DNA of 39,181 nt. Origin: Chloroflexota bacterium (GTDB lineage Bacteria > Chloroflexota > Anaerolineae > Anaerolineales > Villigracilaceae). A program made the position numbers and the translations under genes. The stretch covers positions 1 through 39,181 of the forward strand of contig JACRLC010000080.1 of the NCBI GenBank assembly GCA_016235425.1, given 5' to 3'. Below are positions 1-8,781 of this stretch, piece by piece (position 1 is the stretch's first letter; every line of letters starts with the position of its first letter). Below the pieces are notes generated by a model that saw nothing but the letters and a program-made list of their open reading frames with translations, was not told where the DNA came from and did no database searches.

Positions 1-49
1 ACATTTTTCGCAGACGCGCAATCTTGACTTGTTTTTCTGTTTTGCTCAT
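1..49 (-). CDS. Start of a gene running off the left edge
   Basis: Only the first 16 codons are visible, reading MSKTEKQVKIARLRK and onward out of the window. An ATG at 49-47 is preceded on the minus strand by GAGG with about 7 bases of spacing, a reasonable ribosome binding site. The gene lies 84 bases downstream of the recQ stop on the same strand and may be cotranscribed. The lysine/arginine-rich start is not enough to name a family. Confidence 0.5.
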   Translation of the reverse strand, partial: MSKTEKQVKIARLRKM

Positions 50-133
50 TGGGTTGCCTCATATTATCTGAAGTTTTTTACCCAGAGTGTATCGCAAGAC
101 CTTTCAGTTTTTGGAAAAAACTTTTCTGGACAG

Positions 134-1953
<1,820 letters not shown>

Positions 1954-1957
<4 letters not shown>

Positions 1958-3093
1958 GGCAGGTTGGTTTTCTTTTCTCCGCGTTTGGCCCGATATGTTT
2001 CAATGATAATGAAAGCCGTGAGCGCCAGCAGGATGACAAACACCCCCAGGGAGGGCGCCAATAGCACCGAATAATATTGCATGAAAAAATATCCCCACAT
2101 TGGGCCGAGCAACGCGACGATGAAGAAGAGCCAGCCGTCGGCGAGGCTGAGACGTTTGTATGCCAGCCAAAGGTTATGGGGAATGACGCGCGCCGCCATG
2201 TTGCCCATGATCAATGGGGTTGCCGCGGTAATGAGTTCAAGCCAGAAGGGAAAATGGAGGTGGAGATAATATCCAGCCAGGCTTATTCCAAAAACGAAGA
2301 AGTATCCAAGATTGAACCCGATGCCCGCGCCCTGATAGACATACAGGCGGGTGGTTATTGATCTTGCCAGGTTCAGATTTTTCCAGAAAGGGTCATCTTT
2401 TGTGTTGACCAGCAGGCCGATCAACAGGGGAACAGCCAGGCTTGCGGTGACGTATAAGCCAATTCCGGTTAGTGCCTGCGCGCGGGTGGAAAAGGGCCAG
2501 CGCAGGGATGGTGTGATCGTTAGCCATGTAAACAGCCAAATCCAGACCCAAACGATGGCGCGCAAAGCAAATGAAACGGACACGCGGTCGGTTATTCGGC
2601 GTAACCAAGCCGCCAGAACGCGCGGCCAGACCGGCGGCGGGCCGTCTTCGGCTTTGGAAAGCATGATCCGTAATTCCGCATCGGAGCCGATGAATAGTCT
2701 TTCCAGAAATAAAAGGGGTCCCCACTTGTCGCTGCCTGGAATGGGCGGCGTTGACTCGTTTTCCATTTCATCTGGATTTTCCGGGAAGATGCGCGATTTT
2801 TCCGCGTCATTCAAAGTGCGGTAATTCCCGGCTTCGAGCAGTTGGTTCGCTTCTGTCAGGATTTTGATCCCGCCATGGGTGTGGAGGATTTTGATGATGC
2901 CGATCAATATCTCGCGATTGTCCGCGTGGATTTTGCTTACCCCGCGTTCCCAATCGCTGACGGCCGCGGCGCTATAGCCGCGTGTGCCCAGTTCCACGCC
3001 CAGCAGTTCGCCAAGTTGTCCCTGAGTCAGAGGCGCACCCGGATTTTTGGTTTGCAGACGAAATGTGCGAAGCAGTTTCCCGAATTCATTCAC
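1954..3093 (-). CDS. XRE-type HTH regulator fused to a multi-pass membrane domain
   Basis: The 379-residue protein begins with a helix-turn-helix domain of the Cro/C1 (XRE) type over about residues 1-75 (LTQGQLGELLGV, then AAAVSDWERGVSKI). A polar linker follows. The second half has about six hydrophobic segments, for example VWVWIWLFTWLTI, LYVTASLAVPLLIGLLV, GWLFFIVALLGPMWGYFF and LGVFVILLALTAFIIIE, and the tail is basic (YRAKRGEKK). This suggests a DNA-binding head tethered to the cytoplasmic membrane. The gene overlaps recQ by four bases, so it is the leading gene of a two-gene operon. The ligand or signal sensed by the membrane part cannot be read from sequence. An inverted repeat lies just upstream of its start. 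Confidence 0.75.
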
Positions 3094-3108
3094 AGTCGGA
3101 TGCCTTCA

Positions 3109-3136
3109 TTCAAGCAGCGCTTGAATCAATTCAAGC
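3109..3136. promoter_or_regulatory. Putative autoregulatory operator of the XRE regulator
   Basis: Three half-sites of the heptamer TTCAAGC or its complement GCTTGAA lie at 3109-3115, 3119-3125 and 3130-3136. They sit 16 bases upstream of the regulator start at 3093. A TTATAA that could be the -10 element on the minus strand lies at 3157-3162, which would place the half-sites in the early leader. The regular 10-11 base spacing resembles an operator with the protein on one helix face. Binding by the HTH protein itself is inference. Confidence 0.4.
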
Positions 3137-3253
3137 GATTCACGATAGACCGGCGCTTATAACGGATGTAAAACCCTGTGCGGAAAGGCAAAACAAACGC
3201 CGCTCCCCGGAACGACTTGAACTTTAACAACTTAGAACTCATCTTACGTAGAA

Positions 3254-3307
3254 CGTCCCGAAGGTTTCCTCGAAAGGCCTTGTTGAGTTATTCAAACCTT
3301 CGGGACG
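3254..3307. repeat. 14-bp palindromic repeat in the comP/regulator intergenic gap
   Basis: The arms CGTCCCGAAGGTTT (3254-3267) and its exact reverse complement (3294-3307) enclose a 26-base loop. It has no T-run, so it is more like a dispersed palindromic repeat than an intrinsic terminator. It lies in the 445-base gap between the XRE gene and the kinase gene. Confidence 0.7.
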
Positions 3308-3360
3308 GTGCGTAACCCAGGTATGAATTTGGTTTGCGATTCTCTATCGTCATCTTTTTT

Positions 3361-3505
3361 ACCGCAAAGAGCGCAAAGTTTTAAAAGTAGGACTTTCGCT
3401 TTCACGGAGTCTGAAGTCTCCCGACTTCGGCGCAAAATCAGGAGATTTTGCACTCCAGGCGAAAGCCCCGAAAAGTTTCCTTTGCGGCCTTTGCGGGCTT
3501 CGCGG
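3361..3505. repeat. Nested dispersed repeat (CGCAAAG family with an inner CTCCCGACTTCGG unit)
   Basis: The outer part begins accgcaaagagcgcaaag and ends with the roughly complementary ctttgcggcctttgcgg. Inside it, at about 3406-3456, sits a second unit bounded by GGAGT and ACTCC and containing GAAGTCTCCCGACTTCGG. The same inner unit recurs inside the aconitase gene at 23218-23292. No open reading frame of credible quality occupies this stretch. Confidence 0.7.
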
Positions 3506-3538
3506 TTCAAATTTGTCATTTGTACGATATGGCAAAGT

Positions 3539-5794
3539 CTACGAAGATTGATGCCATTTGACGTGAACCCGCATTCCCGCATTGGGGATGGATTGGAAAG
3601 CGATCTCAGCGCCGATTAAGTTGGCGCGCTCGACCATGCCGATCAGACCGTAGTGTTTGTTGGCGAGCATATCATCCAGCCTCAGCCCTTTTTCCGTGTC
3701 GAAGCCGGTGCCGTCGTCTTCGATGGTGAGGTCGATATTTTGCGAGTTGAGCTTTCCATGAATCAGGATCTTATTTGCCTGGGCATGCTTATAGGCATTC
3801 TCGCAGGCTTCCTGCGCAATGCGGTAAAGATTCTGTTCGATGTTGAGGCCGTATCTTTTGTCGTCTGATTCAACATCCACAACCACGCTGATTGCATCCC
3901 TGCTTCTTTCCATCAGATTATCGGCCAACTCTTCGAAGGCGGGTTTCAGGCCATAATGAAGCATAGGCGGGCGCAGGTCGCTGACGATCTCACGCAGGCG
4001 CTGCGCCAGTGTGTTATAGGCCTCCTGGAAACCCGGTGAAAGGGGTGTATTGTCCAATTCCATGAGCATGGCCGCCATCTGGTTGAGGACGCTGTCGTGC
4101 AGGTCACGGGCGATGCTCCGCCGTTCCTGCTCGTAACGGTCAATGTTCGCCTCGTATACGGCCTTCAGCCGCTCGGTTTGAAGGATATTGCTCAAGGCGA
4201 TGGCGGTCTGGTTGGCGAGCGATTGCAGGATGGGTATCTCTCCCTGGGAATATATATCGTCGGGATCGCGGCGGCCAAGCAGCCAGAGGCCGGTCAGTTC
4301 ATCGCCCAGGTGCAAGGGCAATATCAATCTGGCCCAGGGATAATTCCGGTTTTCACCTTGTTGATCTGCGGGGAGGTATTTTCCGGCGAGAGACTCGAGG
4401 CCGGGAATCGCTTCTTTTGGCGGGACCAGTTGATCGGTCACGCCTGAGGCGAGGAGCATTTTGGAAGTCCCCTTGTCCACTTGCAGGAACACAAACTGGC
4501 GGATGAGCAGGCTGGGGAAGACGTCGTCATTCAACAGCTGTAACAAGCTGTGAAGGGAGGTGCTGGTTGTGATGCGTGACGAGTAGGTTTCCTGCAAATT
4601 TCGCGACGGCAGGGAAATGCCAAGCCAGCGGCGTTCCACAAAATTTTGAAAGGCCGGGAAGCCCCAAATCGAGAGGACTGTTGTCGTCAGGGCCACAAGC
4701 GACCCCATGACAAGGGTATCGTCAGGTGCGGTAAACAAGCGATTTGAAAATGCCAGCAGAGGCAACCCGACTGCGCCAAGCAGGATCACGAAGAAATAAG
4801 CAGACATGAGCCGGTTGACGCGCACTTCCAATCCTCCCAACTGACGGCGATAAGCGGCATACAGATAGGCAGCAGGAAGAAGTGGAAAGCTCAGGAGCGC
4901 CAGACTGCCAATCCTGGTTGATGTGCCGGAATACGTTTGGATCACGGCCAGGATGATTATAGGGATCAGGATAAAGAATACCGCAAGCAGGAGCAGGCGA
5001 AGTTCCCGGCGCGTGTCGGGTTGACGGAATGCGTGAGCCACCAACAAAATGAAACTTCCGAAAATGGCAATCAGGAAACCCAGAAAGTAGAGATCCTGCG
5101 AGAAGAGTTGGAACCATTGGGCGATCATAAGACCCAGTGCAATTACGTATCCAAAAACCACCAGGAGCGGCGGCAGTTTCCCCAACGGGCGCGGGAACAC
5201 CCAATGCAGGTGCAGGTAAACGGGGACGCTCAGCCAGATTGCCATACGCAGGATGAGGGCGCTATTCCAGATGTGAAAGCCTGACGCGCCTCCCCCAACA
5301 GCCAGCCAGGCGGCTGTCAGAAAATTGAAGGCCGAGAGCAGGAACCAGCGGTCATCTTTGGGGCGGAGAAACAGGAGGGTGAGGGTGCCTGCCAGCCAGA
5401 AGACGTAAGCGAGGGGCCATTCGCTGAATAACTGGTCATTCAGTTCGCCCTGGTTGAAGCCGGGCAGCTGCCAGGGAATGGTCAGGCGCCCGCCGTTTCG
5501 ATCTACGGTAATGGGTACGGTCTCTCCGGGACGCACGTTCTCGAAGAACGTCCTGCGCAGATCGGCATGGAAAGTTTCCCAATCAAGCGGGCCGACTTGC
5601 ACCAAATGATCCCCCACCATAAGGGCAGGTTCTTGATTGACAAAGACGCGGTCAACGTCCCCGTTGGGATCCCACGCAAAGCCGTAAGGATGCTGGAAGA
5701 ACTTGGCATAGGTGTAGGCCAGCAGGAGCGCCAGGAAAAGCCAGGGGAGTGAATATTCCAGAGTCTTTTTGAATTGCTCTTTGCGATGGTTCAT
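3539..5794 (-). CDS. comP: ComP-like membrane sensor histidine kinase
   Basis: The product is about 751 residues (756 from a GTG at 5809); Bacillus ComP is about 769. It has a first transmembrane helix (about 15-32) and an extracytoplasmic PDZ-like segment (about 40-110, including PALMVGDHLVQVGPLDW). A block of about eight hydrophobic helices follows to about residue 385. Next come a GAF-like cytoplasmic region, a HisKA_3 dimerisation motif with the phosphoacceptor His near 566 (RRSIARDLHDSVLNQM) and a HATPase domain (N box EACENAYKHAQ, G1 EDDGTGFD, G2 HYGLIGM). One TM, a PDZ-like domain, more TMs and a HisKA_3 kinase is the ComP layout. It is divergent from the comX/comQ pair, which supports the role of pheromone receptor. 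No clear Shine-Dalgarno is seen, so the start is uncertain. Confidence 0.85.
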   Translation of the reverse strand: MNHRKEQFKKTLEYSLPWLFLALLLAYTYAKFFQHPYGFAWDPNGDVDRVFVNQEPALMVGDHLVQVGPLDWETFHADLRRTFFENVRPGETVPITVDRNGGRLTIPWQLPGFNQGELNDQLFSEWPLAYVFWLAGTLTLLFLRPKDDRWFLLSAFNFLTAAWLAVGGGASGFHIWNSALILRMAIWLSVPVYLHLHWVFPRPLGKLPPLLVVFGYVIALGLMIAQWFQLFSQDLYFLGFLIAIFGSFILLVAHAFRQPDTRRELRLLLLAVFFILIPIIILAVIQTYSGTSTRIGSLALLSFPLLPAAYLYAAYRRQLGGLEVRVNRLMSAYFFVILLGAVGLPLLAFSNRLFTAPDDTLVMGSLVALTTTVLSIWGFPAFQNFVERRWLGISLPSRNLQETYSSRITTSTSLHSLLQLLNDDVFPSLLIRQFVFLQVDKGTSKMLLASGVTDQLVPPKEAIPGLESLAGKYLPADQQGENRNYPWARLILPLHLGDELTGLWLLGRRDPDDIYSQGEIPILQSLANQTAIALSNILQTERLKAVYEANIDRYEQERRSIARDLHDSVLNQMAAMLMELDNTPLSPGFQEAYNTLAQRLREIVSDLRPPMLHYGLKPAFEELADNLMERSRDAISVVVDVESDDKRYGLNIEQNLYRIAQEACENAYKHAQANKILIHGKLNSQNIDLTIEDDGTGFDTEKGLRLDDMLANKHYGLIGMVERANLIGAEIAFQSIPNAGMRVHVKWHQSS

Positions 5795-5825
5795 GACGTT
5801 ATATCTCACAGGAGGAAAGGAGGTG

Positions 5826-5891
5826 ATGGTTATAGCAACAGGCTTATTGTGGAAGGTGCTTGTAAGATACTTCGTTCCGAAACACTTATGA
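5826..5891 (+). CDS. Possible 21-codon leader peptide upstream of comX
   Basis: An ATG at 5826 opens a 21-codon frame (MVIATGLLWKVLVRY and on) that ends 16 bases before the comX start. It is preceded by GAAAGGAGGTGAT (5815-5827), an unusually complete match to the 16S anti-Shine-Dalgarno that runs into the start codon. A second AGGAGG lies at 5810-5815. Either the frame is translated and coupled to comX, or the element is a ribosome landing site or the 5' part of a regulated leader. Coding is unproven because the frame is very short. Confidence 0.25.
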   Translation: MVIATGLLWKVLVRYFVPKHL

Positions 5892-5907
5892 AAAAGGAGA
5901 ACCTGAA

Positions 5908-6054
5908 ATGTTAAACATGAAAGCTTTCCGAAAGTTGCTTGCCGCTTCTTCCGAAGCGCAAGACCCTCGCACGAAGGCGCTGATCGCGCTCACAAAAGTC
6001 AGCCCGGCCCAGCTTGTTGCCATGACCGATGGTCTGGACTGGCAAGCCTGGTAA
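5908..6054 (+). CDS. comX: ComX-like pheromone prepeptide
   Basis: This 48-codon gene starts at ATG 5908 with AAGGAGA seven bases upstream. The peptide has a hydrophobic/basic N-terminal part (MKAFRKLLAAS), a DPRTKALIAL segment and the C-terminal end MTDGLDWQAW. Bacillus ComX prepeptides are about 55 residues. They are cleaved to a 5-10 residue C-terminal peptide whose tryptophan is prenylated, and known pheromones include MLDWKY and MMDWHY. The LDW triplet followed by two or three residues matches these closely, so Trp45 is the predicted modified residue; Trp48 is the last residue and an alternative. The identification rests on this end plus the ComQ-like gene 73 bases downstream and the ComP-like kinase next door. 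The frame has no other recognisable domain. Confidence 0.8.
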   Translation: MLNMKAFRKLLAASSEAQDPRTKALIALTKVSPAQLVAMTDGLDWQAW

Positions 6055-6084
6055 AGCCTGAAAAAGCAAAGCGAGTATAGCATG

Positions 6085-6114
6085 GAACTGTCCGGGAGCA
6101 TTCCCGGACAGTTC
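6085..6114 (+). promoter_or_regulatory. Perfect 13-bp hairpin between comX and comQ
   Basis: GAACTGTCCGGGA (6085-6097) and its exact complement (6102-6114) enclose a four-base loop. Only three T residues follow, and the comQ ribosome binding site GGAG begins at 6118. This could be a leaky terminator or an mRNA-stabilising or processing structure that lowers comQ expression relative to comX. A more precise role cannot be read from sequence. Confidence 0.75.
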
Positions 6115-6127
6115 TTTGGAGATCACC

Positions 6128-7051
6128 ATGAACATTTATCCATCCATTGTTGATTATCTTTTGAATATGCCTGTGCTGGGGGAATGGAATGATGCCAAAA
6201 CCATCCTCAATCGGATTGCATCCGTACAGCCGCGCGACTGGCGATTGCCGCTTACAGCGTGTGAGGCGGTGGGTGGATCGCTGGAACAGGGTATCCCTGC
6301 CTCGGCGTCACTGGCCTGCGCGCAGATCGGCATTATCCTTGTGGATGATATGCTGGACGATGATCCGCGCGGGGAGTATCGCCGCATCGGCGCGGGACAG
6401 GCGGCGAATCTTGCATCCGCGTTTCTATCTGCCGGGTCGCAAGCCATCCTTTACAGCCAGGCAGGGCCGATGATCAGACTCGACGCGCTGAGCAGTTTGA
6501 ATGAGATGATCCTGGCTGTTGCTCTTGGCCAGTGCCTGGATGTTCAAAATCCACAGGATGAAGATGCCTACTGGCGTGTGGTGGAGAATAAAAGCGCGCC
6601 CTTTTTCGGAACCGCCATTCACCTGGGGGCATTGTTTGGGGGCGCGTCGAAAATTGCCGGTGAGAAAATGGAGCAGGTGGGACGCGTCTACGGAGAGATG
6701 ATCCAGATCCATGATGATCTGCGCGATACGATGGAGACTCCCGCCAACCCGGATTGGACACAGGGACGCTCGCCCCTGCCCATCCTTTTTGCCCGGTTGG
6801 TGGATCATCCTGATCGAACGCGTTTTATGGAATTGTATGGAAATATTGCTGATGAGGGGACTTTGCAGGAAGCGCAGGAGATTTTGATCCGCTGTGGGGC
6901 GGTCAGTTATTGCGTGGATCAGTTGATGCGGCGGTCCCAGTCGGCGGAGAAGATTTTGCGAAGCATCCCCCTGGTCCGCGCTGACCTGATGGAATCCCTG
7001 CTCGAAGCGGTCATTGCGCCGGTGCGGAAACTTTTCGATGCGGTGAGGTAA
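6128..7051 (+). CDS. comQ: ComQ-like isoprenyl transferase
   Basis: The 307-residue protein (Bacillus ComQ is about 299) is of the trans-isoprenyl diphosphate synthase fold. The first aspartate-rich motif is DDMLD (residues 73-77, within ILVDDMLDDD) and the second is DDLRD (196-200, within MIQIHDDLRD). These bind Mg-diphosphate of an allylic substrate such as geranyl or farnesyl diphosphate. In ComQ the acceptor is the ComX tryptophan rather than isopentenyl diphosphate. The ATG at 6128 is preferred because GGAG lies six bases upstream; a TTG at 6116 in the same frame is less likely. A short-chain prenyl synthase for terpenoid synthesis would look similar, so the ComQ call depends on the adjacent comX-like frame, kinase and regulator. 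Confidence 0.85.
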   Translation: MNIYPSIVDYLLNMPVLGEWNDAKTILNRIASVQPRDWRLPLTACEAVGGSLEQGIPASASLACAQIGIILVDDMLDDDPRGEYRRIGAGQAANLASAFLSAGSQAILYSQAGPMIRLDALSSLNEMILAVALGQCLDVQNPQDEDAYWRVVENKSAPFFGTAIHLGALFGGASKIAGEKMEQVGRVYGEMIQIHDDLRDTMETPANPDWTQGRSPLPILFARLVDHPDRTRFMELYGNIADEGTLQEAQEILIRCGAVSYCVDQLMRRSQSAEKILRSIPLVRADLMESLLEAVIAPVRKLFDAVR

Positions 7052-7066
7052 TGCCGCCTGTCTTGC

Positions 7067-7768
7067 TTATCTTGGGTTGGTGTTGAAACGGATCGTCTGT
7101 GTATCCGGTGCGAGCAGTCCCAATTCGCGCGCTTTTGCAATCGCGGCGGCGCGGGTGTGTACGTCCAGTTTTATGTAGGCCCCCGAAAGCAGGTTGCGGA
7201 CGGTGGAATTGGAGACGGACATTTTCAGTGCCAGTTCCGCCGTTGTGGAGTTTGGGAACGCCGCGCACAGGGAAAGCGCTTCCAACTGCCGCCTTGCGAG
7301 TGATTTTGAGTTTGCGATGGGACGTCCCTTTTGGAGAAGCCGGTGGGCATTCTGGCTGAAATGGATGCCGCCGCCGGCGACGGATATCACCACGCTCCCC
7401 AGGCTGCGGATGATTTCCTGGTCGTCTTTGAGGATGTAGCCGCTGGCCCCGGCTTCCATTACGGCGCGGATCAGGCCGCGTTCGGCGTACATCGAGATGA
7501 CCAGAACGGCCAGGTTGGGATATTTCTGGAGCAGGCTGGGGATGACGTGCAGGATCGGATACGGGTTGGAGTTTTTTGGTTCGGAGGGAACGTTCACGTC
7601 GAGCAGTAAAACGTCCGTGGGATGCTCGGCTAGTGTGGGTTCGATCTGGTTTCCGTAGGAAATCGTGGCAACCACCTCGATTTCCGGGATGCTGTTTAAA
7701 CGATAGACATAACCATCCACAATGCTTTGATGGTCGTCCAATATGGTTACTCGAATGGTTTTAGTCAT
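7067..7768 (-). CDS. comA: ComA-like LuxR-type response regulator
   Basis: The product is a 233-residue NarL/FixJ-type regulator. The receiver domain has the acidic pair Asp11-Asp12 (VTILDDHQ), the phosphoacceptor Asp57 (VLLLDVNVP), Ser92 (VLVISM) and Lys114 (GYILKDD). A C-terminal LuxR-type HTH covers about residues 165-225 (TTAELALKMSVSNSTVRNLL). Size and order match Bacillus ComA (214 residues, Asp55). The ATG at 7768 is chosen because GGGAG lies eight bases upstream, although the frame extends to 7816. The gene converges on comQ with only 15 bases between stops. It is the obvious partner of the HisKA_3 kinase at 3539-5794, since that kinase class pairs with NarL-type regulators. Target promoters are unknown, and no TTGCGG-N4-CCGCAA box was seen near comX. 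Confidence 0.85.
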   Translation of the reverse strand: MTKTIRVTILDDHQSIVDGYVYRLNSIPEIEVVATISYGNQIEPTLAEHPTDVLLLDVNVPSEPKNSNPYPILHVIPSLLQKYPNLAVLVISMYAERGLIRAVMEAGASGYILKDDQEIIRSLGSVVISVAGGGIHFSQNAHRLLQKGRPIANSKSLARRQLEALSLCAAFPNSTTAELALKMSVSNSTVRNLLSGAYIKLDVHTRAAAIAKARELGLLAPDTQTIRFNTNPR

Positions 7769-8011
7769 GGCAACTGCTCCCTCTGGATGCCTCAAGATTA
7801 TCAGAAAGCGGGGCAAAGTTCAAGGCTTTCTGGAAAATCAGTACAAATGCCTATGCGGGGGAGGCATGTGCCTATTGAAGGAAAAGATTGAAACAGATAA
7901 TATAAAAGTGCCATGCACTATGTTATATGGGCATGGTCAAGGGGAATACCACAGAGGGGGAGCAAGGGGGTAGGAATTATTTTTGCAGAGTTGAGGGGGA
8001 TGGTATAAGGT

Positions 8012-8081
8012 ACGCTTCAGTCTCCTGGGCGGCTCCGGGCATTAGGAGGCTCACTATTACAAGTGGATGAGGCTGAAGCGT
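8012..8081. other. Structured inverted repeat in the 420-base gap upstream of the HU-like gene
   Basis: ACGCTTCAGTCTC (8012-8024) and GAGGCTGAAGCGT (8069-8081) pair at 12 of 13 positions, and an inner CTCCT/AGGAG pair (8022-8026 with 8044-8048) could stack inside. The rest of 7769-8189 shows no credible gene. It contains two short inverted repeats (AGGCA/TGCCT near 7861 and AGTGC/GCACT near 7908). A structured RNA leader or regulatory region is possible but not identified. Confidence 0.4.
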
Positions 8082-8189
8082 GCTCAGTATAGGTGAGATG
8101 TAACAAAGAATAGTGCCCATATTTTAGCGGGAATTGTCTGGCGCGGCCAGTTCAACCATATTTCATCACAATACATAGGAGATTTCACA

Positions 8190-8495
8190 ATGGCAAAGAA
8201 AATTCAAGCATGGACTGAGTTCGGACCTCGTCTTGAACCGGCCACACCGCTGACCGACAAGGAGTTGGTTGAGCAGATCACGGTAGGCTCGAACGAGAGC
8301 ATGAGTTCCACCCTGGCGGTGCTGACCTTCATGGACACGGTGCTGGAGCAGGCGCTTAAGACGGGCCGCATCGTCCAATTGCCCAACGGGACACATTTCA
8401 GGCCGATTGGCAAGAAGGACGGCTCGATCGAGATCTCTGTGCGGGTCAACCCTGAGTTGGTGCGGCGGGTAAATGCCGATTTTCGCGGTAAGTAG
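8190..8495 (+). CDS. HU-like DNA-binding domain protein ending at an in-frame amber codon
   Basis: The 101-residue frame starts at ATG 8190 after AGGAGA with seven bases of spacing. Its sequence (LTDKELVEQI, then SSTLAVLTFMDTVLEQALKT, then GRIVQLPNGTHFRPI) resembles the HU-like DNA-binding domain (HU-DNA_bdg type) found in small histone-like or IHF-related proteins. After the TAG at 8493-8495 the same frame stays open for 28 codons to a second TAG at 8580-8582. That extension (QNAQSIGKNEEEIIALWNAA and on) looks like a natural C-terminus of this family, with a typical NIGK...ALWN...HP pattern. The most economical reading is a recent nonsense mutation, perhaps TGG to TAG, that removes the last part. 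Readthrough is an alternative. A perfect terminator hairpin follows at 8602. Confidence 0.7.
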   Translation: MAKKIQAWTEFGPRLEPATPLTDKELVEQITVGSNESMSSTLAVLTFMDTVLEQALKTGRIVQLPNGTHFRPIGKKDGSIEISVRVNPELVRRVNADFRGK

Positions 8496-8601
8496 CAGAA
8501 TGCCCAGAGCATCGGCAAGAATGAGGAGGAGATCATTGCCCTGTGGAATGCCGCCCATCCCGACGACTTGATTGATGCTTAGCGCAGGCTTCACAGAAAT
8601 T

Positions 8602-8633
8602 AAGCTGGCTTAATCGCGCGATTAAGCCAGCTT
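8602..8633 (+). terminator. Intrinsic terminator after the HU-like gene
   Basis: AAGCTGGCTTAATCG (8602-8616) and its exact complement (8619-8633) form a long stem followed by TTTG. It lies 20 bases after the second TAG of the preceding frame, which supports that position as the ancestral gene end. Confidence 0.75.
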
Positions 8634-8711
8634 TTTGTTTGGATTAAGCCAGCGATTCGCCTGAAAGTCGCTGGCGATTCCAGAATAAATTGCTGGCGAG
8701 ATTCAGGGAAG

Positions 8712-8741
8712 AAGCCGCTTGATAAACGAATCAAGCGGCTT
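8712..8741. terminator. Second terminator-like hairpin
   Basis: AAGCCGCTTGAT (8712-8723) and its exact complement (8730-8741) enclose six bases and are followed by AATCTTTTAATCTTTT on the plus strand. It lies between the HU-like gene and the convergent gene fragment ending at 8782. The segment 8640-8710 also repeats the word CGCTGGC/GCCAGCG several times. Confidence 0.55.
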
Positions 8742-8781
8742 AATCTTTTAATCTTTTGCATCCCAGTAGACGAAGCGGAAT

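Noticed and set aside
5795-5907. Bacillus-type ComA box near comX
   Set aside because: No TTGCGG-N4-CCGCAA or close variant was found in the comP/comX gap.
5886-6135. Minus-strand frames opposite the comX gene
   Set aside because: The plus-strand comX frame has a Shine-Dalgarno, an expected size and a diagnostic C-terminus; the antisense frames have none of these.
6128-7051. ComQ-like gene as an ordinary terpenoid prenyl synthase
   Set aside because: The sequence alone permits it, but an adjacent ComX-like peptide, a ComP-layout kinase and a NarL-type regulator make a quorum-sensing role much more likely.
8166-8594. Minus-strand frame opposite the HU-like gene (142 codons)
   Set aside because: It spans the HU-like gene and its terminator in antisense and has no family resemblance.
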